Shown here: in pieces, positions 17,071-25,851 of the stretch
How the letters are laid out: every line of letters begins with the position of its first letter
Numbering within the stretch: position 1 is the first letter of the stretch
Origin: Clostridium sp. CX1
GTDB lineage: Bacteria > Bacillota > Clostridia > Clostridiales > Clostridiaceae
Length of the DNA: 64,000 nt
Direction of reading: 5' to 3'
Assembly (NCBI RefSeq): GCF_025398335.1
Contig: NZ_JAODOO010000004.1
Span: 62,001 to 126,000 of the forward strand
Made by a program: the position numbers and the translations under genes
Notes under the pieces: generated by a model
Told to the model about the DNA's origin: nothing
The model's input: the letters and a program-made list of their open reading frames with translations, nothing else
Databases searched by the model: none

Positions 17071-17871
17071 TTATAGTACAGTTTCTAACTTTCTTACAGT
17101 ATCCATTATTCTTCCTAAGGTTTCCATAGACACCGTTTGCCTTGCATCTGATACTGAATTGTCAGGACTTATATGACTTTCTATCATAAGTCCATCAGCA
17201 CCAGCTGCAATTGAAGCAACACTCATTGTAGAAACAAGCTCTCTAAGTCCAGTTCCATGACTTGGATCTACTATAACAGGTATCCTGTATTTTTGTTTTG
17301 CTACTGCAACACTATTTAAATCTAAAGTATTTCTTGTATAGCTTTCAAAGGTTCTTATTCCTCTTTCGCAAAGTACTACGTTCTCATTTCCCGCTGCCAT
17401 AATATACTCTGCCGCATATAGCCACTCACTTATAGTTGCACTAAGACCTCTTTTTAGAAGTATCGGTGCCTTTGTTTTTCCTACTTCTTTTAACAAGGTA
17501 TAATTATACATATTTCTTGAACCTATCTGAAGCATATCTGCATATTTAAGAACATCCTCTATATCCCTAGCATCCATAACCTCTGTAACTATTGGTAAAT
17601 TCATTTCCTTTCCAACAGTACTTAAAATTCTTAATCCATCATCTCTAAGTCCTTGAAAATCATAGGGTGAGGTTCTAGGTTTAAAGGCTCCTCCTCTTAA
17701 TATATGAACTCCTAATGCTTTAAGCTCCCTTCCTATCTTCATCATAGTATCCAAGCTTTCCACAGAACATGGTCCAGATATTATAGTCTTTTCTTGGGCT
17801 CCAATGATAACATCTCTAACCTTTACTTGTATATTATCCCCACTATTTTTGTCTACCAATAAATTTTTCAT
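17071..17871 (-). CDS. aroF: 3-deoxy-7-phosphoheptulonate (DAHP) synthase, type I beta
   Basis: A 266-residue enzyme that joins phosphoenolpyruvate and erythrose 4-phosphate in the first step of aromatic amino acid synthesis. The signature GPCSVES is near residues 37-43, followed by RGGAFKPRTSPYDFQG (60-75) with the PEP-binding Lys and Arg. The metal-binding His and Asp are seen in VDPSHGTG. It lacks an ACT or chorismate mutase extension, so it belongs to the short KDO8P-synthase-like class and would not be regulated through a fused domain. No other aro gene is nearby. Confidence 0.93.
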   Translation of the reverse strand: MKNLLVDKNSGDNIQVKVRDVIIGAQEKTIISGPCSVESLDTMMKIGRELKALGVHILRGGAFKPRTSPYDFQGLRDDGLRILSTVGKEMNLPIVTEVMDARDIEDVLKYADMLQIGSRNMYNYTLLKEVGKTKAPILLKRGLSATISEWLYAAEYIMAAGNENVVLCERGIRTFESYTRNTLDLNSVAVAKQKYRIPVIVDPSHGTGLRELVSTMSVASIAAGADGLMIESHISPDNSVSDARQTVSMETLGRIMDTVRKLETVL

Positions 17872-17916
17872 TTAATACCCACCTATATAAATTAACTTTT
17901 AGAATATTACTAGTTA

Positions 17917-18609
17917 TTATATACTCATAAGCATGTTTTTAAGTATTTCAGTAGAATTTTTTATTGCTATCGGTGCGAACTTTTCATAATCCATATGTGC
18001 GCCATTGTTTGCATTATCTGAAATAGATCTTATAACAACAAAAGGTATCTTATTTAGGTAACATACTTGTGCAATACTTCCGCCTTCCATTTCACAGGCA
18101 AGTGCCTCAAACTCTTCACTTAACCACTTTATTTTCTCAGTATTTGAAATAAATTGATCCCCTGTTACTATTCTCCCTATAAAGCTTTTATGCTCTTTAA
18201 TATTGTCACAAGCTGCTTTAGCCTTATCTACTAGCTCTTTATCACACTTAAAATCGTAGGTATCTAATCTTGGAATTTGACCAATTTTATCACCAAAGGC
18301 AGATGTATCCACATCATGTTGCACAAGATTGTTAGCTATAACCACGTCTCCAGGATAAACCTCTTTGCCTATTCCTCCAGCAATCCCTACATTAATTACC
18401 TTATCTACTTTAAAATCATCAATTAAGATTTGAGTACAAATAGAAGAATTTACTTTTCCTATTCCACTTCTTACTACTACCAATTCTTTATCATATAACT
18501 TTCCAAAATTAAAGTTCATATTGGCCTTTACTTCTGTTCTTTCAAGGCTCATTTCCTTTAATAATATTTCTAATTCTTCATCCATAGCTCCTATAATTCC
18601 AGTTATCAT
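17917..18609 (-). CDS. mtnN: 5'-methylthioadenosine/S-adenosylhomocysteine nucleosidase
   Basis: A 230-residue enzyme of the PNP/UDP family. It cleaves MTA and SAH to adenine and the thio-ribose, feeding methionine salvage and removing inhibitors of methylation. The catalytic Glu (IGAMDEELE near 7-15), the GIAGG loop (near 78), the substrate Glu in CEMEGGSIAQV (near 172) and the catalytic Asp in SISDNAN (near 197) are all present. GGGGGT site at good spacing before ATG 18609 and a clear promoter upstream. Confidence 0.95.
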   Translation of the reverse strand: MITGIIGAMDEELEILLKEMSLERTEVKANMNFNFGKLYDKELVVVRSGIGKVNSSICTQILIDDFKVDKVINVGIAGGIGKEVYPGDVVIANNLVQHDVDTSAFGDKIGQIPRLDTYDFKCDKELVDKAKAACDNIKEHKSFIGRIVTGDQFISNTEKIKWLSEEFEALACEMEGGSIAQVCYLNKIPFVVIRSISDNANNGAHMDYEKFAPIAIKNSTEILKNMLMSI

Positions 18610-18747
18610 TTTATATTACCCCCTAGCAATACTTTTTCAGTGTATTTAAAATTTTTTCCTTAGAAACTTCTACTTTCGCTCTTCATTGAGTAAAACTTTC
18701 TAATAACACAAATCTCGGTTTATCACTATTTTTTTATCATGATTAAT

Positions 18748-18776
18748 AGCATACATAAATGCTGAATAATTGTCAA
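18748..18776 (-). promoter_or_regulatory. sigma-A-type promoter of mtnN
   Basis: A perfect TTGACA and TATGCT are separated by 17 bases on the minus strand, about 135 bases upstream of the mtnN start and just after the divIVA terminator. Confidence 0.75.
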
Positions 18777-18810
18777 CTTTATCATAGACTGGTTTTAATT
18801 CAAATAAAAA

Positions 18811-18832
18811 ATCTCACTCTATTGAGTGGGAT
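18811..18832 (-). terminator. terminator of the division operon after divIVA
   Basis: The stem ATCCCACTC/GAGTGAGAT (9 base pairs with G-U) and a four-base loop are followed by TTTTTTATTTG on the minus strand. It starts directly after the divIVA stop codon. Confidence 0.93.
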
Positions 18833-18835
18833 TTT

Positions 18836-19495
18836 TTAGTCATTTACAAAAAAATTCTTAATTTCTTCCAATTCGTTGCTATTGGTGAAAATTTCTTCCT
18901 TTATATCGTATTCACCCTTCTTTTCCTCCTGTAAACTTACAGTGTCAGGAGCATCTGAGGTAATTACTTCAATCTCTTTCCCTTTAAGTCTTGTGTCTTT
19001 GTTAATAATTTCATTGACTTCAAAGCCTATATTATAATGCTTAACAAAGTCTTTCTCCATATCATCAAACATTTCTAGTTGAGACTCCATAAAGCTTCTA
19101 AACTTAGTTCTAAATTTACAGAACTCCTGCTTCATTCTTTCAAATTCATCATTAATTTGAATAACATCTCCATGAGCCTTATCAATTATTTTTTGAGCTG
19201 TTTCATTGGCATTTTTAATAATTAACTCACTTTCCTTTTTAGCATTTTCTCTTGCCTGATCAGAAGCATTCTGTGCTAGCAGAAGTGTGTTTTGTATAGT
19301 ATTTTCCATCTTATTATAGTGGTTTATTTTTTCTTCAATATTTAAAAGCTTTTCCTTTACAGAGGAATTCTCTTTATAAAGAGCCTCGTAACTTTCAGCT
19401 ATTCTATCTAAAAATTCATCAACTTCCTCAGGGCTGTAACCTCTAATAACCTTTTTAAATTCCTTATTTGTTATTTCCATAGCCGTAATTCTCAC
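18836..19495 (-). CDS. divIVA: cell division/polarity protein DivIVA
   Basis: A DivIVA-family protein of about 219 residues. The N-terminal lipid-binding and dimerisation region carries the family signature ITAMEITNKEFKKVIRGYSP, then a long coiled coil (about 40-170) and an acidic tail. It senses negative membrane curvature at septa and poles. GTG at 19495 is chosen because TTTGAGGTG lies seven bases upstream; an earlier in-frame GTG at 19504 overlaps that site. Last gene of the division operon, 15 bases after ylmH. Confidence 0.92.
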   Translation of the reverse strand: MRITAMEITNKEFKKVIRGYSPEEVDEFLDRIAESYEALYKENSSVKEKLLNIEEKINHYNKMENTIQNTLLLAQNASDQARENAKKESELIIKNANETAQKIIDKAHGDVIQINDEFERMKQEFCKFRTKFRSFMESQLEMFDDMEKDFVKHYNIGFEVNEIINKDTRLKGKEIEVITSDAPDTVSLQEEKKGEYDIKEEIFTNSNELEEIKNFFVND

Positions 19496-19510
19496 TAAGA
19501 ACACCTCAAA

Positions 19511-20281
19511 TCAAATAAATTTTTTTACAAGAATTTTTATTCTTCCACTTCCTGTCCATCCAGCTTCTTCTATAACTTTGAACTTTCCGTATCCTCTTAT
19601 GGTTATAATGCAGTCATTCTTTAACAATTTGTCTTTTCTTGAAACTTCAGAATAATCTACAAGTACTTTGCCCTGTTTAATTAATTCTTCTGCCTTCCCC
19701 CTTGCTATGTTGCACAAAGATGCAACAACACCGTCAATTCTAAGAGAAGCAACATTTACTACCATAGTTTGAAAATCATATGCAGGAACCTCTGTGATAC
19801 TTGTATCTGCAACCTCTACAGTACAAGCACACCTACCTACGCTGGTTAAATTGATCTTTATATAATCACTTATTTCTTCGTTAGCAGCCACATAGCATTG
19901 GTCATCCTTCAAAATCAAATCCCCAAATTTTTCTCTCTTAATCCCAAGTGCCATTAAAGCCCCTAAATAATCCTTATGTTCCACCTTATTAAACTTAGAG
20001 TTACAAGTAATTTTAATTAGGCTAACGGGATAATGCCAAGGCTCCTCATTGGAAAATGCTATCATTTTTCTTTCAGCATCCTCAAAGATACCATAGGTAT
20101 AAACCCCTATAGAAAAGCCCGTTTCAACTTTCTCTATGGTTTTCCATACATTTGGTGTATAAAATTCTCCTGTGTATATAGTTCCGTTAATTTTTTCCGC
20201 CAGCATTATTTTTTCATATAGTTTAGAAGAAATACTTGCCTCTACTAAACCCATACTATTTAAAAAAGTCTTTTTATCCAT
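19511..20281 (-). CDS. ylmH: S4-domain RNA-binding protein YlmH
   Basis: A 256-residue protein with a C-terminal S4 domain (about 180-245, with LRIDGVVASLCNIARGKAEELI). The N-terminal domain matches YlmH, encoded between ylmG and divIVA in many Firmicutes. Work in Bacillus and Streptococcus links it to stalled 50S subunits and to division; it can act in ribosome rescue, in the same broad pathway as RqcH at 7644-9374. The location between the YggT gene and divIVA is conserved. Confidence 0.9.
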   Translation of the reverse strand: MDKKTFLNSMGLVEASISSKLYEKIMLAEKINGTIYTGEFYTPNVWKTIEKVETGFSIGVYTYGIFEDAERKMIAFSNEEPWHYPVSLIKITCNSKFNKVEHKDYLGALMALGIKREKFGDLILKDDQCYVAANEEISDYIKINLTSVGRCACTVEVADTSITEVPAYDFQTMVVNVASLRIDGVVASLCNIARGKAEELIKQGKVLVDYSEVSRKDKLLKNDCIITIRGYGKFKVIEEAGWTGSGRIKILVKKFI

Positions 20282-20290
20282 AACTTCCTA

Positions 20291-20557
20291 CTATAGAATG
20301 CTGTAAATAATTCTCTGCAAAATATCTAGTATGAATAAAGCAATTATAGGCGAAAAATCAATCATAAAACCAGGCATAAGCTTTTCTTGAATTTTTCTTC
20401 CAGGTATCATAAAAGGACCTGTAAATATACTCAAGATATCTGTAAGTTTATTACTTCTCCCTGGCATAATCCAAGATAAAATAACTTCTAATAATATAGC
20501 TCCTTCAAGAAACCTAAATAACAAAGATACTGCAACTGCTAAAGTATTACCTATCAT
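20291..20557 (-). CDS. ylmG: YggT/YlmG family membrane protein
   Basis: An 88-residue protein with two hydrophobic helices separated by the conserved loop LSWIMPGRSNKLTDIL and a second motif PGRKIQEKLMPGFMIDFSPI. The family is found beside sepF in many bacteria and is needed for division or osmotic tolerance, with no known biochemical activity. Its position in the sepF-ylmG-ylmH-divIVA order supports the assignment. Confidence 0.92.
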   Translation of the reverse strand: MIGNTLAVAVSLLFRFLEGAILLEVILSWIMPGRSNKLTDILSIFTGPFMIPGRKIQEKLMPGFMIDFSPIIALFILDILQRIIYSIL

Positions 20558-20572
20558 TACTACCCTCCGTTG

Positions 20573-21034
20573 TTACTTATTCCAGCTAAAAATCCCTTTA
20601 CCTGACAACTCATTCTTTAAGTCGTTGCTTACCTCTACTGAAGCTGGTGACAATATGTACACGTTTTTCTCCACCTCTTCTAAATCACCGCCTAGAGCAT
20701 AGCTTGCGCCGCCCATAAAGTCTAGAAGTTTCTGAGCAGTTCTTGGGTCTAAACCAGTAGTATTAATAACTACAATTTTTCTATTTTTTAATTCATCACA
20801 AATATCTACTGCGTCATCATATGTAGTAGGTTTAACTATTTTTATTTTCGCTGAAATATTATTATGTATACTTACAATCTTATTTTGTCTCTTTGTGTTT
20901 GATATAACAGGCTCCATTTCTACAGAATCATTAACTGCTTTCTTATCTTCTCTCTCTTCACTTTCTTCTAATTCTTCTAAATCATCTTCTAATCCAAGAA
21001 ACCCCATCATTCTATTCATAACTTTACCAGCCAT
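20573..21034 (-). CDS. sepF: cell division protein SepF
   Basis: A 153-residue protein. A short amphipathic N-terminal helix ([15 protein letters not shown]) that binds the membrane is followed by an acidic linker and the SepF core (about 70-150, with [18 protein letters not shown] and [16 protein letters not shown]). SepF polymerises and tethers FtsZ to the membrane. That is notable because ftsA is not found in this cluster. AGGAGG site upstream; 12 bases after the YggS gene. Confidence 0.95.
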   Translation of the reverse strand: MAGKVMNRMMGFLGLEDDLEELEESEEREDKKAVNDSVEMEPVISNTKRQNKIVSIHNNISAKIKIVKPTTYDDAVDICDELKNRKIVVINTTGLDPRTAQKLLDFMGGASYALGGDLEEVEKNVYILSPASVEVSNDLKNELSGKGIFSWNK

Positions 21035-21046
21035 TGAATCTACCTC

Positions 21047-21712
21047 CTATTTATTATTATAATTTCTTTTTCCAAATATACCTTCTCCTACTCTAACCAT
21101 ATTAGAGCCTTCCTGTATTGCAATTTCATAATCTCCAGTCATACCCATAGACAATATATCCATATGAATGTTGTTAAATTTCCTCAACTTTAACTGTTCA
21201 AATATGGCTTTTGTCTCTTTAAAGTAATTCCTGCAACTTTCTTCATCACCCTGTGGAATTATAGTCATAAGTCCTTTTATCTTCACATTATTACACCGCT
21301 CACAAGCCTCTAGAAATTCCTCAATATCTTCTTGATAAATACCGGTTTTACTTTCTTCTTTACCTATATTTATCTGAATCAAAGCCTGTGCCATCATTTC
21401 CCCAGCTTTATAATGCTTCTCTAATTCTTCAAGAAGCCTTATGCTATCTAGTGAGTGTATAAGATGTACCTTACCAACTATATATTTAACCTTATTCCTT
21501 TGAAGATGACCAATTAAATGCCATTTTATATCTTTAGGAAGCTTATCATATTTATCAAGAAACTCCTGAACCTTGTTTTCTCCAAAGTCTCGAATCCCCT
21601 GGTTATAAGCTGCCGTCAAATCCTCTACTGGCTTTGTTTTTGAAACTGCTATTAAAGTAACCTCTTCTGGAATACTGTTTTTTATTTTTCTTATATTCTC
21701 TTCAATTGACAA
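21047..21712 (-). CDS. ylmE: YggS/YlmE family PLP-binding protein
   Basis: A 221-residue alanine racemase-fold protein that binds pyridoxal 5'-phosphate through the lysine in LIAVSKTKP near residue 27. The other family marks are FGENKVQEFLDKY, WHLIGHLQRNK and LSMGMTGDYEIAI. It helps vitamin B6 and amino acid homeostasis and has no known racemase activity. The start is set at TTG 21712 because AAGGAG lies nine bases upstream and gives the usual MSIEENIRKI; a longer frame from GTG 21742 would place this site inside the gene. Confidence 0.92.
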   Translation of the reverse strand: MSIEENIRKIKNSIPEEVTLIAVSKTKPVEDLTAAYNQGIRDFGENKVQEFLDKYDKLPKDIKWHLIGHLQRNKVKYIVGKVHLIHSLDSIRLLEELEKHYKAGEMMAQALIQINIGKEESKTGIYQEDIEEFLEACERCNNVKIKGLMTIIPQGDEESCRNYFKETKAIFEQLKLRKFNNIHMDILSMGMTGDYEIAIQEGSNMVRVGEGIFGKRNYNNK

Positions 21713-21852
21713 GATTATCGTCTCCTTCAATTTACCATTCACTAATATTACTATTCTTCATAAAAATAAAAATTCCTTCAAAAATTAATTATTTTTTTAA
21801 TTTATTTAAATATAACCACCGATTATAATGGAGTAAAATGTAAAAACAGTTA

Positions 21853-22569
21853 CTAATTCACTTTTATGAATTCTTTTTTATATTCTCCTACATAAGCAGG
21901 TATTTTTATACTGTCAGCTTTTTCCACATCTACTCTAACCTTTCTAATCATTAAGGTTTTTAAGTAGTTTTCATTTGACATCATATAATTATACAATACC
22001 TCCTTATTTCCAATGGCTTGAATATTAAAAACGGCAGCTATTTTTACACCATTTACCCTTATGAAAGGGCCACTGCAATATATTTCCGTTGTATCAACTA
22101 TCCTCTGACCATTTATAGAAATTGCTTCTGCACCGGCATTTATCAAATCATTTATTACTTGTATGATATCAGTATTATGAACAAGCCTTAATTGATAGTC
22201 AAAAGAGTTCTCTATATCTTCAATACTAGCATCATTAAGATTAATTATAATTCCTTGCCCACTTACCGGGACTTTTCCAAGTATAATATTATTTGCATTT
22301 AACTCTTCTTCAATTTCTTCAGTAACATGTTCATCGTTTAATTCGTTATTTCTAAAGTTCTCTACCTTTAGGTTGTATTTATCATATTGCTCCATAAGGG
22401 TAGCTATATCACTATACAGCTTATTTTTGTAATTGTACGCATCTTGATACTGCTTTGCACTTAGAAAAACTGTTCCATTTTCTTTTTTAAAACTGATATT
22501 CATAGATATTAGTATTCCTATTATTATAGAAGCTATGAATACGAAAATATTAGCCTCATTATTTTTCAT
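21853..22569 (-). CDS. DUF881 family membrane protein (YlxW/YlxX type)
   Basis: A 238-residue protein with a single N-terminal membrane helix (about 8-24), a coiled-coil stretch (40-90), and the extracellular DUF881 domain with GQGIIINLNDAS and LINAGAEAISINGQRIVDTT. It lies in the dcw region after the small basic protein gene, as in Bacillus and other Clostridia. The function is not known; the domain is shared with the paralogue at 22948-23658. About 140 bases of non-coding DNA follow before the YggS gene, at the point where B. subtilis has ftsA, ftsZ, spoIIGA, sigE and sigG. Confidence 0.85.
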   Translation of the reverse strand: MKNNEANIFVFIASIIIGILISMNISFKKENGTVFLSAKQYQDAYNYKNKLYSDIATLMEQYDKYNLKVENFRNNELNDEHVTEEIEEELNANNIILGKVPVSGQGIIINLNDASIEDIENSFDYQLRLVHNTDIIQVINDLINAGAEAISINGQRIVDTTEIYCSGPFIRVNGVKIAAVFNIQAIGNKEVLYNYMMSNENYLKTLMIRKVRVDVEKADSIKIPAYVGEYKKEFIKVN

Positions 22570-22579
22570 TTAATTCACC

Positions 22580-22933
22580 TCATTGACGAGATCTTGCTTT
22601 TTCTATTAATATTCTTCTTATAGTTGCAAAGTTATCAAATATTCTGCCACCAAATACTATTACTGCTGCTAAATAAATAGGAACTCCTAATTTATCTCCT
22701 AAATAGGCAAGACCTGCTGCAAGAACAGCATTTCCGAAAAAACCTGATATAAATATGTCTGGCTGAAACTTATTGCTAAGGCTTCCTTTGATAGCTCCGA
22801 ATACTGAGTCTAAACAAGCCAATATAGCTACAGACATATAGGGAGAAAACTTATCTGGGATATTTATATTCCAAACGATTCCTATTATAATACCTATTAT
22901 GAGTCCAAAAAAACCTATCATTTGACCTAACAC
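22580..22933 (-). CDS. sbp: small basic protein (DUF1290)
   Basis: A 117-residue membrane protein with four short hydrophobic segments; it matches the small basic protein family (Sbp) found between two DUF881 genes in dcw clusters of Gram-positive bacteria. Typical segments are ILACLDSVFGAIKG and FGGRIFDNFATIRR. Function unknown; the constant location suggests a role with the division or cell-wall genes. AAGGAG site 11 bases upstream. Confidence 0.87.
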   Translation of the reverse strand: MLGQMIGFFGLIIGIIIGIVWNINIPDKFSPYMSVAILACLDSVFGAIKGSLSNKFQPDIFISGFFGNAVLAAGLAYLGDKLGVPIYLAAVIVFGGRIFDNFATIRRILIEKARSRQ

Positions 22934-22947
22934 TCCTTAATTATAAA

Positions 22948-23658
22948 TTATTCTTTTATCGGTTTAGCATACTCAAATTTATAAGCCTTGTTATATTTTT
23001 TTATAACAATATCATCAACTTTATCAAACTTTACATCACATAACCCTTTAAAATCAGTAAAAACTTCCGGAAAGCTCATGGCACTATACAATAGATTTTT
23101 ATCACCTATAGCCTGTATTACTATTCTCCTTGAAGGAGATATCTTTTCGTCATTTATTAATATATAACTCCCTGCATTCCTTATCCCTGTTTTAGAAACT
23201 ACTCTTATATCATTTATAGCTATAGCCTCAGCCCCTGCAAACCTTAGTTCATTGACCAAATATACCAAATGTTTATCTGTAATTTGTTCTCCTGTTGTAC
23301 CAAATATTTTACTATCAGGAGTGAGATATATAGTAATGCCTTGTCCTTTTACATCAGTAATTCCCGTTAACAATCTAGTATCATCTAGCTCTTTAAGCAA
23401 ATTCTTTGTAGCATCACTTTTCCCTGCTGCCGCCTTCTCATAACTTTTAATTTGGTCTTGAAGTTCTTGAACCTTTTTTTCTAATTCGCTCTTTTGTTTC
23501 TTATACTGCTCTATTTCTACAGTAACATCTGTACTGCTCTTATTAGTAAAGTTCAAGGTTTTATCCTGCTTCATAAGTACTTTGAACTGATAAGCCAACA
23601 TAAATCCCAATATAGCACATACTATTGCAACACTAACCTGCGCTTTAATTTTCCCCAT
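22948..23658 (-). CDS. DUF881 family membrane protein (YlxX type)
   Basis: A 236-residue paralogue of the gene at 21853. It has one N-terminal helix (about 6-28), a coiled coil (45-80) and the DUF881 domain with VKGQGITIYLTPDS and LRFAGAEAIAINDIRVV. It lies 12 bases after ftsQ/divIB, the normal site of ylxX in Firmicutes. AGGAGG ribosome binding site. No enzymatic motif is visible. Confidence 0.85.
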   Translation of the reverse strand: MGKIKAQVSVAIVCAILGFMLAYQFKVLMKQDKTLNFTNKSSTDVTVEIEQYKKQKSELEKKVQELQDQIKSYEKAAAGKSDATKNLLKELDDTRLLTGITDVKGQGITIYLTPDSKIFGTTGEQITDKHLVYLVNELRFAGAEAIAINDIRVVSKTGIRNAGSYILINDEKISPSRRIVIQAIGDKNLLYSAMSFPEVFTDFKGLCDVKFDKVDDIVIKKYNKAYKFEYAKPIKE

Positions 23659-23670
23659 TTTTACATCCTC

Positions 23671-24438
23671 CTATTTTTCGATAAAAAACACAGGATTACC
23701 ATCAAAACTTACATCGATGTATCCCTTAGCTCCTTGTAGTTCTTTCCTTGCTAATATATTTACAGCCTTATTTAGTTTCTTGTCAATATTGTCTGGACTT
23801 CCAATTTTGATTAGAATATTTCCACTGTATAACTTAATGTCAACAGAATTGCTTACATCTACCGATGTTATACTTGTAATTTTATTATTCTGTATCACAT
23901 TTCCCATATTTCTTATTACATCAATCTTTCTCTTATCCTTATCCTCTGACACCTTACCAATATCCGTCTTTTCATAATCTATTCCATCTAGCTTAATAAG
24001 CTTCATTTCCTTGACATCTGCTCTCTGCTGAAGCAATACACCATCTTTATCTATTACAAAGTATTTATTATTCTTATTGTTGTAAAATACCGCTTCTCTT
24101 TCCTTAACAATAATCTGTATGGTAGAAGGCAGCTTCCTCTCTATTTTAATACTAGCTATATACGGATTACTTAGAATATTGCTTTCAATATATTTTAAAT
24201 TAATATAAAATATATTGTTATCTAAAGTAACCTTTGAAAGTGAAATAATTTCCTTTTGAGGAATATTTTTATTGCCACTTACCTTGATTGTCTTTATATT
24301 AAAATAAGGTAGCTTTAGGCAAAGAGTAACAAATAGTGATGTCATAAGCATGAACAGTAAAATTGCTCTTTTGATTCTTATTTTTTTTCTTCTTTGTAAA
24401 ATTAGCTCGTTGTCTGTTTTTTTTATAACTTGACCCAT
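23671..24438 (-). CDS. ftsQ: division protein FtsQ/DivIB
   Basis: A 255-residue single-pass membrane protein: short basic cytoplasmic tail, membrane helix (about 26-46), then a POTRA domain (YFNIKTIKVSGNKNIPQKEI) and the FtsQ beta domain with REAVFYNNKNNKYFVIDKDG. In Gram-positive bacteria DivIB forms a complex with FtsL and DivIC at the septum. The ribosome binding site is weak. It is separated from ftsW by 249 bases that contain a long inverted repeat. Confidence 0.9.
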   Translation of the reverse strand: MGQVIKKTDNELILQRRKKIRIKRAILLFMLMTSLFVTLCLKLPYFNIKTIKVSGNKNIPQKEIISLSKVTLDNNIFYINLKYIESNILSNPYIASIKIERKLPSTIQIIVKEREAVFYNNKNNKYFVIDKDGVLLQQRADVKEMKLIKLDGIDYEKTDIGKVSEDKDKRKIDVIRNMGNVIQNNKITSITSVDVSNSVDIKLYSGNILIKIGSPDNIDKKLNKAVNILARKELQGAKGYIDVSFDGNPVFFIEK

Positions 24439-24585
24439 ATTTCACCAACCCGCCTTAGTAAAACTCTATAAGATATATATATAATAACACTTCACGTAAT
24501 TAATTTCATTAAATTATAGATTAAATTTTCATAAATTCTTTCTACATCAAATTTAGTTATCTAAACCTATTGACTGAAATAAAAA

Positions 24586-24671
24586 TTGAGAGTTAAGATC
24601 TAAAGTATGATTTTAGTTCCTCTAAAATACAAGAAGAAAATCTTCATAAACTTTCAAATCTCAACTCTCAA
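24586..24671. repeat. nested intergenic inverted repeat between ftsW and ftsQ
   Basis: TTGAGAGTT-A-AGAT (24586-24599) pairs with ATCT-C-AACTCTCAA (24658-24671). Inside it ATTTTAG/CTAAAAT and GAAG/CTTC form further hairpins. No long T run follows on either strand. This TTGAGAGTTGAG-type element may attenuate transcription between ftsW and ftsQ or be an RNA-processing site. Confidence 0.6.
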
Positions 24672-24687
24672 CTAATAGTTTTTAATA

Positions 24688-25797
24688 TTAGGTGTGCTCC
24701 CTTTGCCTTGATATATTCAGGAGCACGCCCATGGCCATCAGATTAAATACCAAGGATGACCCTCCATAGCTTATAAATGGCAGCGGTACCCCTGTTACCG
24801 GCATTGAACCTGTTACAACTGCAATATTAATTATTGCCTGTATTGCAACAACAGATGTAATACCTGTAGCTAATAGAGTTCCGTAAGTATCTTTGGCCCT
24901 TATAGCGGTAACAATTCCTCTCCATATAAATATAACAAATAATAAGATGATTAAAGTACACCCTATAAGACCTAATTCTTCTCCAATTATTGAAAAGATA
25001 AAATCATTATGAGGTTCTGGTATGTAGTAACACTTTTGTCGTGACTTTCCTAAACCCATACCCCATATTCCACCAGAGCCTAAGGCTAATAAGGATTGAA
25101 TTAACTGATATCCGTCTCCCTTTGGGTCTGCCCAAGGATTTAAGAAACTGGTAAATCTAGCCATTCTATATGGTTCTAATATTATACCTGCTACTCCTGC
25201 CAAACCTACTAATCCAATTAGTCCAGCCATATGAGATATCTTCGCACCAGCTACAAAAAGAACAATTAGAGTAACCATCATTATTACAGTGGCAATACTT
25301 AAGTTTTTCTCTGCTAGTACCAGCCCTGCATAAAAACCAGAAACTAATAAATATGGTATGACTCCATAAATTAAACTCTTAATTTTTTCGCCCTTCACAT
25401 CTATACTTTTTGCCATATATAATACTACCATATACTTAGCCATGTCTGAAGGCTGAAATGAAGCAGGCCCTAGCCTTATCCATCTTCTCGCACCATTTAC
25501 TGCTGGAAATGCAAATACTGCTAATAAAAGTATTATAGCAATTATCATAAGTATCTTTGTATACTTTTTTATCTTGTGGTAATCAACTTTTATTGCGAAA
25601 AACATAAAAATTGTTCCTATAAGTGCCCAAAGTCCCTGTTTCTTTAAGAAGTACATACTATCCTTTATATCCGGATTAAAGAATGCACTATAGGAACTGG
25701 CACTATAAACCATAACTACTCCGATGGCTACTAAAAGCATTATAGTTGAAAACAGCAAAAAATCTATAGGCCCAATTTTATTACCAGGTTTATTCAT
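24688..25797 (-). CDS. ftsW: SEDS peptidoglycan polymerase FtsW/SpoVE
   Basis: A 369-residue SEDS family protein with about ten membrane helices. Conserved stretches include GARRWIRLGPASFQPSD near 105-121, with the basic and aromatic residues before the catalytic loop, GSGGIWGMGLGKSRQK near 242, and TGVPLPFISYGGSSL near 335. SEDS proteins polymerise lipid II glycan strands together with a class B PBP, here SpoVD. Sequence alone does not distinguish FtsW from SpoVE; location in the dcw cluster suits either. AGGAGG site upstream. Confidence 0.92.
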   Translation of the reverse strand: MNKPGNKIGPIDFLLFSTIMLLVAIGVVMVYSASSYSAFFNPDIKDSMYFLKKQGLWALIGTIFMFFAIKVDYHKIKKYTKILMIIAIILLLAVFAFPAVNGARRWIRLGPASFQPSDMAKYMVVLYMAKSIDVKGEKIKSLIYGVIPYLLVSGFYAGLVLAEKNLSIATVIMMVTLIVLFVAGAKISHMAGLIGLVGLAGVAGIILEPYRMARFTSFLNPWADPKGDGYQLIQSLLALGSGGIWGMGLGKSRQKCYYIPEPHNDFIFSIIGEELGLIGCTLIILLFVIFIWRGIVTAIRAKDTYGTLLATGITSVVAIQAIINIAVVTGSMPVTGVPLPFISYGGSSLVFNLMAMGVLLNISRQREHT

Positions 25798-25851
25798 TAC
25801 TATATCCTCCTACCTGATTACTCCTATCAAACTAACAACTCCAACTAAATA

